Shown here: in pieces, positions 45,545 to 53,835 of the stretch | How the letters are laid out: the number at the start of each line of letters is the position of its first letter | Numbering within the stretch: position 1 is the stretch's first letter | Origin: Sphingomonas bacterium | GTDB lineage: Bacteria; Pseudomonadota; Alphaproteobacteria; Sphingomonadales; Sphingomonadaceae | NCBI RefSeq assembly: GCF_903642285.1 | Contig: NZ_CAHJWJ010000016.1 | Coordinates: forward strand, 1-64,000 | Reading direction: 5' to 3' | Length of the DNA stretch: 64,000 nt | The notes under the pieces: generated by a model | Databases searched by the model: none | What the model saw: only the letters and a program-made list of their open reading frames with translations | Told to the model about the DNA's origin: nothing | Translations under genes and position numbers: made by a program

Positions 45545-47053
45545 ATGGACGAACTGACGGTCAATCCCTGGGCAGCGCTCGCCTATCTCGTCGCGGGGGT
45601 GTGTTTCGTCCTCGCGCTGCGCGGGCTGTCGAGCCCGGCGTCGAGTCAGCGCGGCAACCGGTTCGGCATCATCGGCATGACGATCGCTGTGGTCACCACG
45701 CTGGTGACGCATGTGCCGACAGTAAGCTTTGCGGTCGGGTCGGGATGGACGCTTTACGCTCCGGCTGAGTCGTTCACCCTTCCCGTCGACTACGTAACCA
45801 TCGCAGAAATCCTCGCCGCCATCGCCCTCGGCGCGGCGATCGGCCTGACCACCGCGCGGCGCATCGCGATGACCGACATGCCGCAGCTCGTCGCCGCGTT
45901 CCACAGCCTCGTCGGCCTCGCCGCGGTCCTCGTCGCGTGCGCGGCGTACCTCAACCCGCAGGCGTTCGGCATCGCCGACCTCGTCGTCCCGCTGATCGGA
46001 CAGTCCTTCGCGGTCATTCATCCGGTCAGCCGGATCGAGATGGGGCTGGGCGTCGCGATCGGCGCGATCACGTTCAGCGGCTCGGTCATCGCGTTCCTGA
46101 AGCTGAACGGCAATATGGGCGGCAAGCCGATCCTGCTGCCGTTCCGCCACGTCATCAACCTCGGCATCGTCGCCGCGATCCTGCTGCTCATCGCCTATTT
46201 CACGCAGGACCAGAGCCCCTGGGTCTTCTGGTCGGTCACCGCGCTCAGCTTCGCGATCGGCTTCCTGCTGATCGTCCCGATCGGCGGCGCGGACATGCCC
46301 GTCGTCGTCAGCATGCTGAACAGCTATTCGGGCTGGGCCGCCGCGGCGATGGGGTTCACGCTGCACAATACGGCGATGATCATCACGGGCGCGCTGGTCG
46401 GATCGTCGGGCGCGATCCTGAGCTATATCATGTGTCGCGCGATGAACCGCAGCTTCATCAGCGTCATCGCGGGCGGATTCGGTGCGGTCGCCGACACCGG
46501 CGGCGGCGCGGCGAAGGCCGATCGTCCGTGGAAGCGCGGCTCCGCGGAGGACGCGGCCTTCCTGATGAGCCAGGCCGAACAGGTGGTGATCGTCCCCGGC
46601 TACGGCATGGCGGTCAGCCAGGCGCAGCACGTGCTCCGCGAAATGGGCGACAAGCTGCGCGCCGAGGGCGTGCGCGTCAAATATGCGATCCACCCCGTCG
46701 CGGGACGGATGCCCGGGCACATGAACGTGCTGCTCGCCGAAGCGAACGTGCCCTATGACGAGGTGTTCGAGCTGGAGGACATCAACAGCGAATTCGCGCA
46801 GACCGACGTCGCGTTCGTCATCGGCGCGAACGACGTCACCAATCCGGCCGCGAAGACCGACAAGACCTCGCCGATCTACGGCATGCCCGTGCTGGACGTC
46901 GAAAAGGCGAAGACGGTGGTGTTCATCAAGCGGTCGATGGGCGGGGTAGGCTATGCCGGCGTCGACAACGACGTGTTCTATATGGACAACACCATGATGC
47001 TGCTGGGCGACGCGAAGAAGATGACGGAGGAGATCGTGAAGGCGTTGGGCTGA
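45545..47053 (+). CDS. pntB: NAD(P) transhydrogenase beta subunit
   Basis: A 502-residue subunit with the membrane domain dII (about nine helices, residues 1-290) and the NADP(H)-binding domain dIII. Family blocks are FHSLVGLAAVLVACAAY, MNRSFISVIAGGFG, VIVPGYGMAVSQAQHVLREM, HPVAGRMPGHMNVLLAEA, VIGANDVTNPAAKTD and FIKRSMGGVGYAGVDNDVFY. The enzyme couples proton flow to NADPH production. GGAGGG ahead of the ATG abuts the Pal-A repeat. Confidence 0.97.
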   Translation: MDELTVNPWAALAYLVAGVCFVLALRGLSSPASSQRGNRFGIIGMTIAVVTTLVTHVPTVSFAVGSGWTLYAPAESFTLPVDYVTIAEILAAIALGAAIGLTTARRIAMTDMPQLVAAFHSLVGLAAVLVACAAYLNPQAFGIADLVVPLIGQSFAVIHPVSRIEMGLGVAIGAITFSGSVIAFLKLNGNMGGKPILLPFRHVINLGIVAAILLLIAYFTQDQSPWVFWSVTALSFAIGFLLIVPIGGADMPVVVSMLNSYSGWAAAAMGFTLHNTAMIITGALVGSSGAILSYIMCRAMNRSFISVIAGGFGAVADTGGGAAKADRPWKRGSAEDAAFLMSQAEQVVIVPGYGMAVSQAQHVLREMGDKLRAEGVRVKYAIHPVAGRMPGHMNVLLAEANVPYDEVFELEDINSEFAQTDVAFVIGANDVTNPAAKTDKTSPIYGMPVLDVEKAKTVVFIKRSMGGVGYAGVDNDVFYMDNTMMLLGDAKKMTEEIVKALG

Positions 47054-47072
47054 GAACGTGCGCGCGAACGCG

Positions 47073-47900
47073 TCAGGCCGGCGCGAGGTCGCCGAACCGG
47101 TAGCTTGCCGTCACGCCGCCGTCCATCAGGATATCGCTGCCGGTGATGAACGCGCCCTCCGATCCCATCAGAAGCGCCCCCACCGTCGCGACCTCGTCCG
47201 GGGTACCGGCGCGTCCGACCGGCGAGAGATCGATCATCCGGCGATAACCCGCCCCGCGCGGGCCGGTCAGTTCGTCGTTGGCCAGTGGCGTGATGACGAT
47301 GCCCGGGCTGATCGTGTTCAGCCGCGCTCCGCGTCTTCCCCAGCGCACCGCCTCCGCCATCACCCTGAGCGCGTTTGCCCGCTTCGCGATCTGATAGGCG
47401 TTCAACGGGTCGGTGACCCGATCCGGTTGCAGCATCGCAAGCGCGAGCAGGTCGTCGGCCGGCGTCGTGGCGAGCGCCAGATCCTGGTCGGCGGTCAATG
47501 CTCCCAGGCGATGCCCGGACTGCGATGCGATCACGACGCCCGCGCCGCCGCGCGCGATGACATCGCCGAACGCCTCGAGCACGATCGCGGTGCCGTACAG
47601 ATCGACGGCGAGGATGGTTGCGGGCGAGGCCTGCGACGGGGAGACGCCGGCGGCATGGATCATGCCGGTCACGTCGCCGATCGCCGTTGCCGTCGCGACC
47701 AGCGCGCGGACAGACAGGACGGAAGACACGTCGACCGTCGCCGCGCTGACCCGGAACCCTGCATCGCCAAGCGTCTTCGCCGCGGCCTCGGCGGTTTCCT
47801 GGCACAGGTCGGCCAGCAGGACGTGCTTGCCCGCGCCGATGCGGCGGGCGATCGCCTGGCCGATCGATCCCGCACCGATGACGACGACGACGTCGGTCAT
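47073..47900 (-). CDS. Short-chain dehydrogenase/reductase
   Basis: A 275-residue [23 protein letters not shown] is the Rossmann Gly motif, [12 protein letters not shown] the NNAG-like motif, [10 protein letters not shown] carries the catalytic Ser and [12 protein letters not shown] the Tyr-x-x-x-Lys. [20 protein letters not shown] is the usual post-catalytic block. It overlaps the cupin gene by four bases (ATGA), so the two are one unit, and both are divergent from a LysR regulator that likely controls them. Substrate unknown. Confidence 0.9.
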   Translation of the reverse strand: MTDVVVVIGAGSIGQAIARRIGAGKHVLLADLCQETAEAAAKTLGDAGFRVSAATVDVSSVLSVRALVATATAIGDVTGMIHAAGVSPSQASPATILAVDLYGTAIVLEAFGDVIARGGAGVVIASQSGHRLGALTADQDLALATTPADDLLALAMLQPDRVTDPLNAYQIAKRANALRVMAEAVRWGRRGARLNTISPGIVITPLANDELTGPRGAGYRRMIDLSPVGRAGTPDEVATVGALLMGSEGAFITGSDILMDGGVTASYRFGDLAPA

Positions 47901-48340
47901 TCCGATTCCCCTTGCGACGTGGAGCGATTGCCCGTTGCAGATGGCAGCGGCGGCGTCGTGAATTGTGCGTCGCTGACCTTTTCCAGCCAGGTGACGACCG
48001 AACCATCCTTCATTTCGGCGATCGCGATGTGCGTCATCGCGCAGTCGGGGGCAGCGCCATGCCAATGCTTCTCGTCCGGCGCGAACCATATGATGTCGCC
48101 CGGACGGATTTCCTCCACCATGCCGCCCTCGCGCTGGACCCGACCCAGACCGGAGGTCACGAGGAGCGTCTGCCCTAGCGGATGCGTGTGCCAGGCGGTT
48201 CGTGCACCCGGTTCGAACGTCACCGTCGCGCCGCTCAACTTGCCGCTGCCGCTGAACGGCGCATCGATCCGGACGACGCCGGTGAAATAGTCCGCCGGGC
48301 CCCGAACCGAAGGCTGCGCGCCGCTACGCTTGATATCCAT
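47897..48340 (-). CDS. Cupin domain protein
   Basis: A 147-residue single-cupin protein. [20 protein letters not shown]-like motif 1 reads [16 protein letters not shown] with Glu replaced by Gln, and motif 2 [17 protein letters not shown] supplies His, so a metal may still bind. It resembles the (R)-mandelonitrile lyase/quercetinase-like cupins that travel with SDR genes. It heads a two-gene leftward unit divergent from a LysR gene, 93 bases apart. Confidence 0.85.
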   Translation of the reverse strand: MDIKRSGAQPSVRGPADYFTGVVRIDAPFSGSGKLSGATVTFEPGARTAWHTHPLGQTLLVTSGLGRVQREGGMVEEIRPGDIIWFAPDEKHWHGAAPDCAMTHIAIAEMKDGSVVTWLEKVSDAQFTTPPLPSATGNRSTSQGESE

Positions 48341-48433
48341 GAACCGTCTCCCATGCTGCGTGCGGATCTAGGCGTGATGGGGGTATGTGATAAGTCGCTG
48401 GAACTTGCATGGACCTATATCTAGGGTTCATGG

Positions 48434-49327
48434 ATGCAGCGCGATCAACTGAGCGACCTCAGCGTGTTCCTTGCCGTATCCGAAGAATGCAGCTTCACGC
48501 GCGCCGCGGCCAGGCTGGGTACGTCGCAGTCGGCACTCAGCCATACGGTCCGTCGCCTGGAAACGCGGCTCGGCGTCCGGCTTCTGACCCGCACCACGCG
48601 AAGCGTCGCACCGACCCACGCCGGCCAACGACTGCTGGACACGTTGCGACCGGCGCTGGCCGGCATCGAGACGCAGCTCGCGTCGCTCCGCGATCTTCGC
48701 GAGCGGCCCGCCGGGAATATCCGTATCACGGCCTCCCAGCACGCCGTGGATACGGTGCTGTGGCCGACCTTCGCAAAGCTGCTTCCCGATTATCCCGACA
48801 TCCATGTCGAACTGAGCATCGATTCGGGGTTCGCAGATATCGTCACCCAGCGGTTCGACGCCGGCGTCCGGCTGGGCGAAGCGCTTGCCAAGGACATGAT
48901 TGCGGCGCGGATCGGGCCGGACCTCCGGATGGCGGTGGTCGGCTCGCCCGGCTATTTCGAACGGCGATCGATTCCGCAGACCCCGCAGGACCTAGCCGGT
49001 CACGATTGCATCAACCTTCGCCTGTTGAGCGCGGGCGGACTTTATGCCTGGGAAATGGAGAAGGACGGTCGGGAACTGCGCGTCCGCGTGGAAGGACAGC
49101 TGGCGTTCGACAATGTTCACATGATCGTCCGCGCAGCGTCGGCGGGGTTCGGGATGGCATTCGTGATGGAGGATCAGGTCGCGGCGCAGGTCGCCGATGG
49201 GCGATTGGTCCGCGTCTTGGACGATTGGTGCCCGTCTTTTCCGGGATACCACATCTACTATCCGAGCCGCCGGCAGCCTTCCGCGGCGTTCGTTCTGCTG
49301 GTGGCCGCGCTGCGCTACCGTAGTTGA
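48434..49327 (+). CDS. LysR-family transcriptional regulator
   Basis: A 297-residue regulator with an N-terminal winged helix (DLSVFLAVSEECSFTRAAARLGTSQSALSHTVRRLETRLG, seen in parts) and a substrate-binding-like effector domain (GNIRITASQHAVDTVLWPTF onward). LGVRLLTRTTRSVAPTHAG is typical. The 93-base divergent gap to the cupin-SDR pair should hold its operator, and it probably activates that pair in response to their substrate or a related compound. Confidence 0.93.
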   Translation: MQRDQLSDLSVFLAVSEECSFTRAAARLGTSQSALSHTVRRLETRLGVRLLTRTTRSVAPTHAGQRLLDTLRPALAGIETQLASLRDLRERPAGNIRITASQHAVDTVLWPTFAKLLPDYPDIHVELSIDSGFADIVTQRFDAGVRLGEALAKDMIAARIGPDLRMAVVGSPGYFERRSIPQTPQDLAGHDCINLRLLSAGGLYAWEMEKDGRELRVRVEGQLAFDNVHMIVRAASAGFGMAFVMEDQVAAQVADGRLVRVLDDWCPSFPGYHIYYPSRRQPSAAFVLLVAALRYRS

Positions 49328-49448
49328 AATCAGGCACTAAACGCCACCCTTGGCTACGTCGCGTCGAGATGCATCGGTTTTGGGTCAATCGTCTTCCCCT
49401 GCCGCTACACCCCCTTATCCTCGCTTCCGGTCGAAGGGGGAGTGATCG

Positions 49449-50383
49449 ATGGACGCGCCGGTTGATCCCGAAACGCCTTCGCGCGGTTCGCAGGTCGCGA
49501 TACTGATCGCTTCGCCGGGTGCCGGGGCGGAGGCGGTTCGGGCGTTGGAGTTGACGGGTGGTCGACTGCTCGCGCGGATCGACTGGAACGCCGTGCCCGA
49601 GGAGTTGTCGCGGATCGCGGTACAACCTCTGATCCTGATCGAGACCGCCGGGGCGGACGAGGCGGTGCTGACGGGGATGCTGCCGCGGATCGACGGCTAT
49701 GCGACCGCACTGGATTTGACCGTGGTCGTCGCGTTGGACGTCGCGCAGATCGACGTGGTGACGGCCGGGCTGCTCGGCGCGACGGTCGACCTGCTGTGCG
49801 CGCCGACGATGGCGGAGCGGATCGCGGCGCTGGCGCTGGCGGCGCAGCGATCGGACGGGGTGCTGCACGACCGGTGGCGCGAGGGCGAGGCGTCGCGGCT
49901 CGACCGGCTGAACCGCGAGGTCGCGCGAATCGCGGAACTGCTCGCGCGGCTGACGCGCAGCGGCGGCGAAGCGGACGAGGACGACAGCGTGGCGGAGCGG
50001 CGGACGAGCTTCATGATCGAATCGATCCCGGTCGCCCCGCCAAAGGCCAGCGATATCCGCCGCACGATCCGGCTGCGCCGGCTGCGCGACCGGTTCTCGT
50101 CAGCGGGTTGTTCGAGGACCCGGCGTGGGACATGCTGCTCGACCTGTTTGCGGCCGAACTGGAAAATGTCCGCGTCTCGGTGTCGAGCCTGTGCATCGCC
50201 GCCGCGGTGGCGCCGACGACCGCCTTGCGCTGGATCGCGCGGATGACGGAGGCCGGACTATTCGAGCGCGTGCCCGACGCAGCCGATCGGCGGCGCGCGT
50301 TCATGCGGCTCGCACCGCGCGCCAGCGAGGCGATGGCGGGCTATTTCGCGGCGCGCGCACGGATGGATATGCCGGTGCGCTGA
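49449..50383 (+). pseudogene. Winged-helix (MarR-like) regulator broken by a one-base frameshift
   Basis: The first frame starts MDAPVDPETPSRGSQVAILI and runs through a receiver-like alpha/beta domain (about 1-125) and a coiled segment (RWREGEASRLDRLNREVARI). At about 50097 (RLRDRF) the sense switches to another frame, where GLFEDPAWDMLLDLFAAELE and VSVSSLCIAAAVAPTTALRW, LTEAG-type wing and ADRRRAFMRLAP continue the winged helix to 50383. A missing base in CGGTTCTCGTC (TTCTTC expected) explains it. The second half is well preserved, so the break is recent, a sequencing error, or a rare frameshift. Confidence 0.75.
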
Positions 50384-50447
50384 TTAGTCTGTACAACGGG
50401 ACTTGCCGATCACGCGCGACGCTGGCATCGCGCGCATTCCCGCTATG

Positions 50448-50523
50448 GGGCGCTTAGCTCAGCTGGTAGAGCGGCTCGTTTACACCGAGTAGGTCGGCGG
50501 TTCGAACCCGTCAGCGCCCACCA
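50448..50523 (+). tRNA. tRNA-Val, anticodon TAC
   Basis: A complete 76-base cloverleaf with encoded CCA (50521-50523). The acceptor arms are GGGCGCT and AGCGCCC, the D-loop is AGCTCAGCTGGTAGAGC, the anticodon stem GCTCG/CGAGT encloses TTTACAC with anticodon TAC, and the T arm is GGCGGTTCGAACCCGTC. TAC reads GTA and, with modification, other valine codons. A GC hairpin follows directly. Confidence 0.95.
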
Positions 50524-50525
50524 CC

Positions 50526-50544
50526 CCGGTCCTGGACCGGGGGG
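50526..50544. terminator. Hairpin after tRNA-Val
   Basis: CCCCGGTC CTG GACCGGGG is a perfect 8-bp stem starting two bases after the tRNA CCA end. There is no T-run, so it may be a processing or Rho-related structure rather than an intrinsic terminator. It lies between the tRNA and the convergent DUF3597 gene. Confidence 0.5.
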
Positions 50545-50559
50545 GGGCGGGCGTAGGTC

Positions 50560-50934
50560 TTATTTGCCGGTTCGGATCCGCTCCATCACCGCAGCATGCA
50601 GCCAGATGTTCATTTCGGCGGACCCGTCCTTTTCGCCGGTATAGCCAAGCTCGGTCGCCAGCTCCTCGCGGTTGGACAGGCTGGAATCGAGACCGAGCAG
50701 CTTCATCAGATCGACGATGGACGTCTGCCAATGAAGGTCGGTATCGCCCTTGGATGCCGCAATCTTCTCCAGCGCGGCGTCGGCGTCGATCGGAGCCGGC
50801 GGTTCGGCAGGTGCGGGTGCCGCGGGTGCCGGTTCGGCGGGACTGGCGGCGGCGGGGGCTGGTGCCGCGGGGGCAGCGGCCTGGACCGCAGGGTGGCCGA
50901 AAATCGCGTCCTTGATCGATCCGAAAATGCTCAT
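50560..50934 (-). CDS. DUF3597 protein
   Basis: A 124-residue protein starting MSIFGSIKDAIFGHPAVQAA. An Ala/Pro/Glu-rich segment (about 20-50) leads to a compact helical domain: DADAALEKIAASKGDTDLHW, SIVDLMKLLGLDSSLSNREELATELGY and MNIWLHAAVMERI. This matches the DUF3597 family, small LysM-neighbouring proteins of unknown function. It converges on tRNA-Val. Confidence 0.85.
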   Translation of the reverse strand: MSIFGSIKDAIFGHPAVQAAAPAAPAPAAASPAEPAPAAPAPAEPPAPIDADAALEKIAASKGDTDLHWQTSIVDLMKLLGLDSSLSNREELATELGYTGEKDGSAEMNIWLHAAVMERIRTGK

Positions 50935-51044
50935 GGTGTGTCCTTCATGGTGAACTGCGGCAACGCGCAAATGCCCGTCTCGGTATCGGCAGGGTGAAAA
51001 GAATTCGACGGATCAATGAGTCGAAGCCCGCAAGGGAACCGCCA

Positions 51045-51620
51045 TTACAGCAACCGCACCAGCCGAACCGCGCGCGCGAGCCAGGGCGGGTCGGCCATGA
51101 CATGCTGGCGGCTGCCGGGCGTCAGCGGAAGCAGATGCAATCGTCCGCCCCCTTGCGCCTCGTCGCGACCGATCAGGCGGCCGAACAGGAACTGACCGGC
51201 ACCGCGCGGCACCAGGACGTCCCGGTTCATCGCGCGGCCGAAATCGCCGGGAGCAAGGGTTTCGCACCAGACCTCATCGCCTGCGCGGTAATCGCCGACG
51301 CCGGATGCGACCGATAGCGCAATCAACCCAGCGGCGGCGGCGGGCGGGACGATCGTTGCCGCCCTGCGCGGAGCGTGCGTGCCGTCGGCGTCGATGATCG
51401 CGGCGAGCGGCAGGTCGCTGCGCGTCGGTAGTGTAACCAGATCGCCGGCAGTCACCCCCAGGGCGGCGGCGATCCGGTTCAGCCAAGCGACGGACACCGT
51501 CCGGGTGCCCGTCTCCAGCCGACCGATCGTCTGCGGCGTCGTAGGCGGCGTGCAAGCGCGGGCGACATCGTCCAGCGTCATGTTGCGGGCACGGCGGACT
51601 TCGCGGATCGCGCTAATCAT
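51045..51620 (-). CDS. XRE-family regulator with C-terminal S24/LexA-like part
   Basis: A 191-residue protein. The N-terminal helix-turn-helix is MISAIREVRRARNMTLDDVA, then TPQTIGRLETGTRTVSVAWLNRIAAALGV. The C-terminal half (AAIIDADGTHAPRRAATIVP, then GDEVWCETLAPGDFGRAMNRDVLVPR) resembles the S24-type effector domain but with no clear Ser-Lys dyad, so self-cleavage is doubtful. The start at 51620 is the first Met of the HTH domain. It is divergent from the DUF6456 gene, 91 bases apart, suggesting shared control. Confidence 0.8.
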   Translation of the reverse strand: MISAIREVRRARNMTLDDVARACTPPTTPQTIGRLETGTRTVSVAWLNRIAAALGVTAGDLVTLPTRSDLPLAAIIDADGTHAPRRAATIVPPAAAAGLIALSVASGVGDYRAGDEVWCETLAPGDFGRAMNRDVLVPRGAGQFLFGRLIGRDEAQGGGRLHLLPLTPGSRQHVMADPPWLARAVRLVRLL

Positions 51621-51711
51621 TTCGGCTCTCTTACAACCAAATGGGTTTTTCGCTGTCCTACAATATCGCCGCCATGGCAAGAGCATGCCGAATCGCAGAC
51701 GGGAGACGACG

Positions 51712-52146
51712 ATGCGCGAATTGGCCGAGCGGAGGGTGCCGGGTCTTGGAGGCCGCAGCGTGACGGTCAACCTGGCCGAGTCGCCGCTCGGCTGGTTGCG
51801 CGCGCGCGGGATGGTGGACGCAAGGCAATTCGAGGCGGGGGAACGGCTGCGCTGCGACTACGAACGTGCATGTATCGCGCCGCGCACCACGATGCGCTGG
51901 ACGGCGCGGGTCGATGGCGGCGCAGGTGGATTCGATCCGGCGCATGCGCAGATCGCGGCGAAGCGGCGGTTCGACGCAGCACTGGCGGCGCTCGGCGGTG
52001 GCCTGAAGGACGTGGCCTGGCGCGTGATCTGCGCCGGCGAGACGCTGCCGACGGCGGAACGCGGTCTCGGCTGGCCGGCGCGGGCGGGGCGGATTGTATT
52101 GACTCTGGCGCTGGATCGGCTGGGAGATCATTATGGTCTTGGTTGA
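51712..52146 (+). CDS. DUF6456 protein
   Basis: A 144-residue protein beginning MRELAERRVPGLGGRSVTVN. The block NLAESPLGWLRARGMVDARQFEAGERLRCDYERA is the DUF6456 signature, found in alphaproteobacterial proteins often fused to or beside a helix-turn-helix. LDRLGDHYGL closes the domain. GGGAGACGACG precedes the ATG. Function unknown, though a role with the divergent XRE regulator is suggested by the pairing. Confidence 0.8.
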   Translation: MRELAERRVPGLGGRSVTVNLAESPLGWLRARGMVDARQFEAGERLRCDYERACIAPRTTMRWTARVDGGAGGFDPAHAQIAAKRRFDAALAALGGGLKDVAWRVICAGETLPTAERGLGWPARAGRIVLTLALDRLGDHYGLG

Positions 52147-52162
52147 ACCGTGGAGCGCAAGA

Positions 52163-52819
52163 ATGATCATTTATGGTTCGGGACTATCGCCCTTTGTACG
52201 CAAGGTGCTGTTCTTCGCGCATGAAAAAGGCATTGCGGTTGATCTGCGAATGGCGGGCATGGGCGCGGGAGGCGAGGATTTCGCCGCCGCGTCGCCGTTC
52301 CGCAAGATGCCCGCGCTGCGCGATCCCGGCGCGGACGGCGGACGCGACTTCACGATTTCGGATTCGAGCGCGATCGTCACCTATATCGAGGCAAAATTTC
52401 CCGATCCCGCGCTGATCCCGTCCGATCCGATATCGCGGGCGCGGACGATTTGGTGGGATGAGTTTGGCGACACGCTGCTGATGAAGGCCTGTGCGCCGGT
52501 GTTCTTCAATCGCGTCGTCGCGCCGCGTTTCCTGAAACGCCCGGGGGACATGGCGGCGGCGGATGCGGCGGTCCGCGACGAACTGCCGCCATTGTTCGAT
52601 TACCTGGAGCGAACCATTCCCGATACCGGTTTTCTGGTCGACGACCGGCTGACGCTGGCGGACATTTCGGTCGTCTGTCCGCTGGTGAACCTGGAGTATT
52701 GCGACGTGGCAATGGATCCGGTGCGTTGGCCGCGGACGATCGCCTATCGCGATGCGATCCTCGGCCGACCCGGGATTGCCGATCTGGTGGCGGGTGAGCG
52801 GCGGCTTATGGCGGCGTGA
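52163..52819 (+). CDS. Glutathione S-transferase family protein
   Basis: A 218-residue GST. The N-terminal thioredoxin fold has MIIYGSGLSPFVRKVLFFAH (the Ser-Pro-Phe region), FRKMPALRDPGADGG (cis-Pro) and TISDSSAIVTYIEAKFPD (glutathione Ser). The helical C-terminal domain ends LTLADISVVCPLVNLEY, the N-capping box. TGGAGCGC is upstream. Its stop overlaps the next gene as TGATG. The substrate is unknown. Confidence 0.9.
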   Translation: MIIYGSGLSPFVRKVLFFAHEKGIAVDLRMAGMGAGGEDFAAASPFRKMPALRDPGADGGRDFTISDSSAIVTYIEAKFPDPALIPSDPISRARTIWWDEFGDTLLMKACAPVFFNRVVAPRFLKRPGDMAAADAAVRDELPPLFDYLERTIPDTGFLVDDRLTLADISVVCPLVNLEYCDVAMDPVRWPRTIAYRDAILGRPGIADLVAGERRLMAA

Positions 52820-53757
52820 TGCGGATACCGGTCGTCAAATGTCACGGTTCGGGCAACGATTTCCCGCTGGTCGATGCGCGCGCGGTGCAGCTGAGCGACG
52901 CGGAATGGGCGACGGTCGCGCGCGCGCTGGCGGACCGGACCGGGCCCGTCGGTGGAGACGGGCTGTTGCTCCTCGGACCGGGCGATCAAAGCGTGCCGTT
53001 TTCGATGGCGATGTACAATTCGGACGGGAGCGAGGCGGAGACGTGTCTGAACGGGCTTCGCTGCGTCGCGCGCGCGGGGTTCGCGGCGCTGGGGATCGAG
53101 GTGGCGACGGTTGGGCTGATGAACAGCACGGCCGAAGCGTCGCATGCGGCCGATCTGGCGCCGGGCGTCTACACGGTGCGTGAGACCGCGGGCCCGGCGA
53201 CGCACGACGTTGCCGACTGGCCGATGACGATCGGGCGCGAGAGCAATATCGAGACGGCGATCGCGCCGCTCGGCAGCGCGCGCGCCTTTACCGCGGTCGC
53301 GATCCCCAATCCCCATCTGATCGCGTTCGTCGAGGCCGTGGACGAGGCGGAACTCGCGACGATCGGCCGGGTGTGCGAGGCGGCACCCGGCTGGCTTCCC
53401 AACCGCGCGAACGTGTCGTTCGTCGAGCTTCGCGACCCCGCCACGCTGTTCGTTCGCACGTTCGAGCGGGGGGTCGGGCTGACCGACAGCTGCGGCAGCG
53501 CGATGGCGGCGTCGGTGCACGCCGCCGGGCTGACCGGGCGGATCGCGTTCGGCACCCCGGTCGTCGTGCTGAACCGCGGCGGGCTGGTGCGCGCGGTCGC
53601 GGCGGCGGACGGCATGGTGACGATCGAGGGGAATGCGACCTGGCAATGGACGGGGTCGATCGACGTCGATCCGGCGACCGGCGCGGTGCGCGATCTGAGG
53701 ATCGACACCGTCTTTCACGACGAGGCCGCAGCCTGGGCCGCGGCGACGGCGGCCTGA
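52819..53757 (+). CDS. Diaminopimelate epimerase-like protein
   Basis: A 312-residue DapF-fold protein. MRIPVVKCHGSGNDFPLVDA matches HGxGNDF, and GPVGGDGLLLLGP matches the GADGLL block. The first active Cys region reads SDGSEAETCLNGLRCVARA (usually ECGNGARC) and the second VGLTDSCGSAMAASV (usually ACGTGA), so both Cys are kept but the flanks differ. NPHLIAFVEAV is conserved. It is about 40 residues longer than classic DapF. It may be a second epimerase with a different substrate, or the main DapF of this lineage. It is co-translated with the GST gene. Confidence 0.8.
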   Translation: MRIPVVKCHGSGNDFPLVDARAVQLSDAEWATVARALADRTGPVGGDGLLLLGPGDQSVPFSMAMYNSDGSEAETCLNGLRCVARAGFAALGIEVATVGLMNSTAEASHAADLAPGVYTVRETAGPATHDVADWPMTIGRESNIETAIAPLGSARAFTAVAIPNPHLIAFVEAVDEAELATIGRVCEAAPGWLPNRANVSFVELRDPATLFVRTFERGVGLTDSCGSAMAASVHAAGLTGRIAFGTPVVVLNRGGLVRAVAAADGMVTIEGNATWQWTGSIDVDPATGAVRDLRIDTVFHDEAAAWAAATAA

Positions 53758-53835
53758 CCGCCGGCGCGCGATCATTGCTTCCCCGCGGCAACGGTATACA
53801 CCGGTGACCGTAATCGGGGGGTGAAGCGGTCGGCC

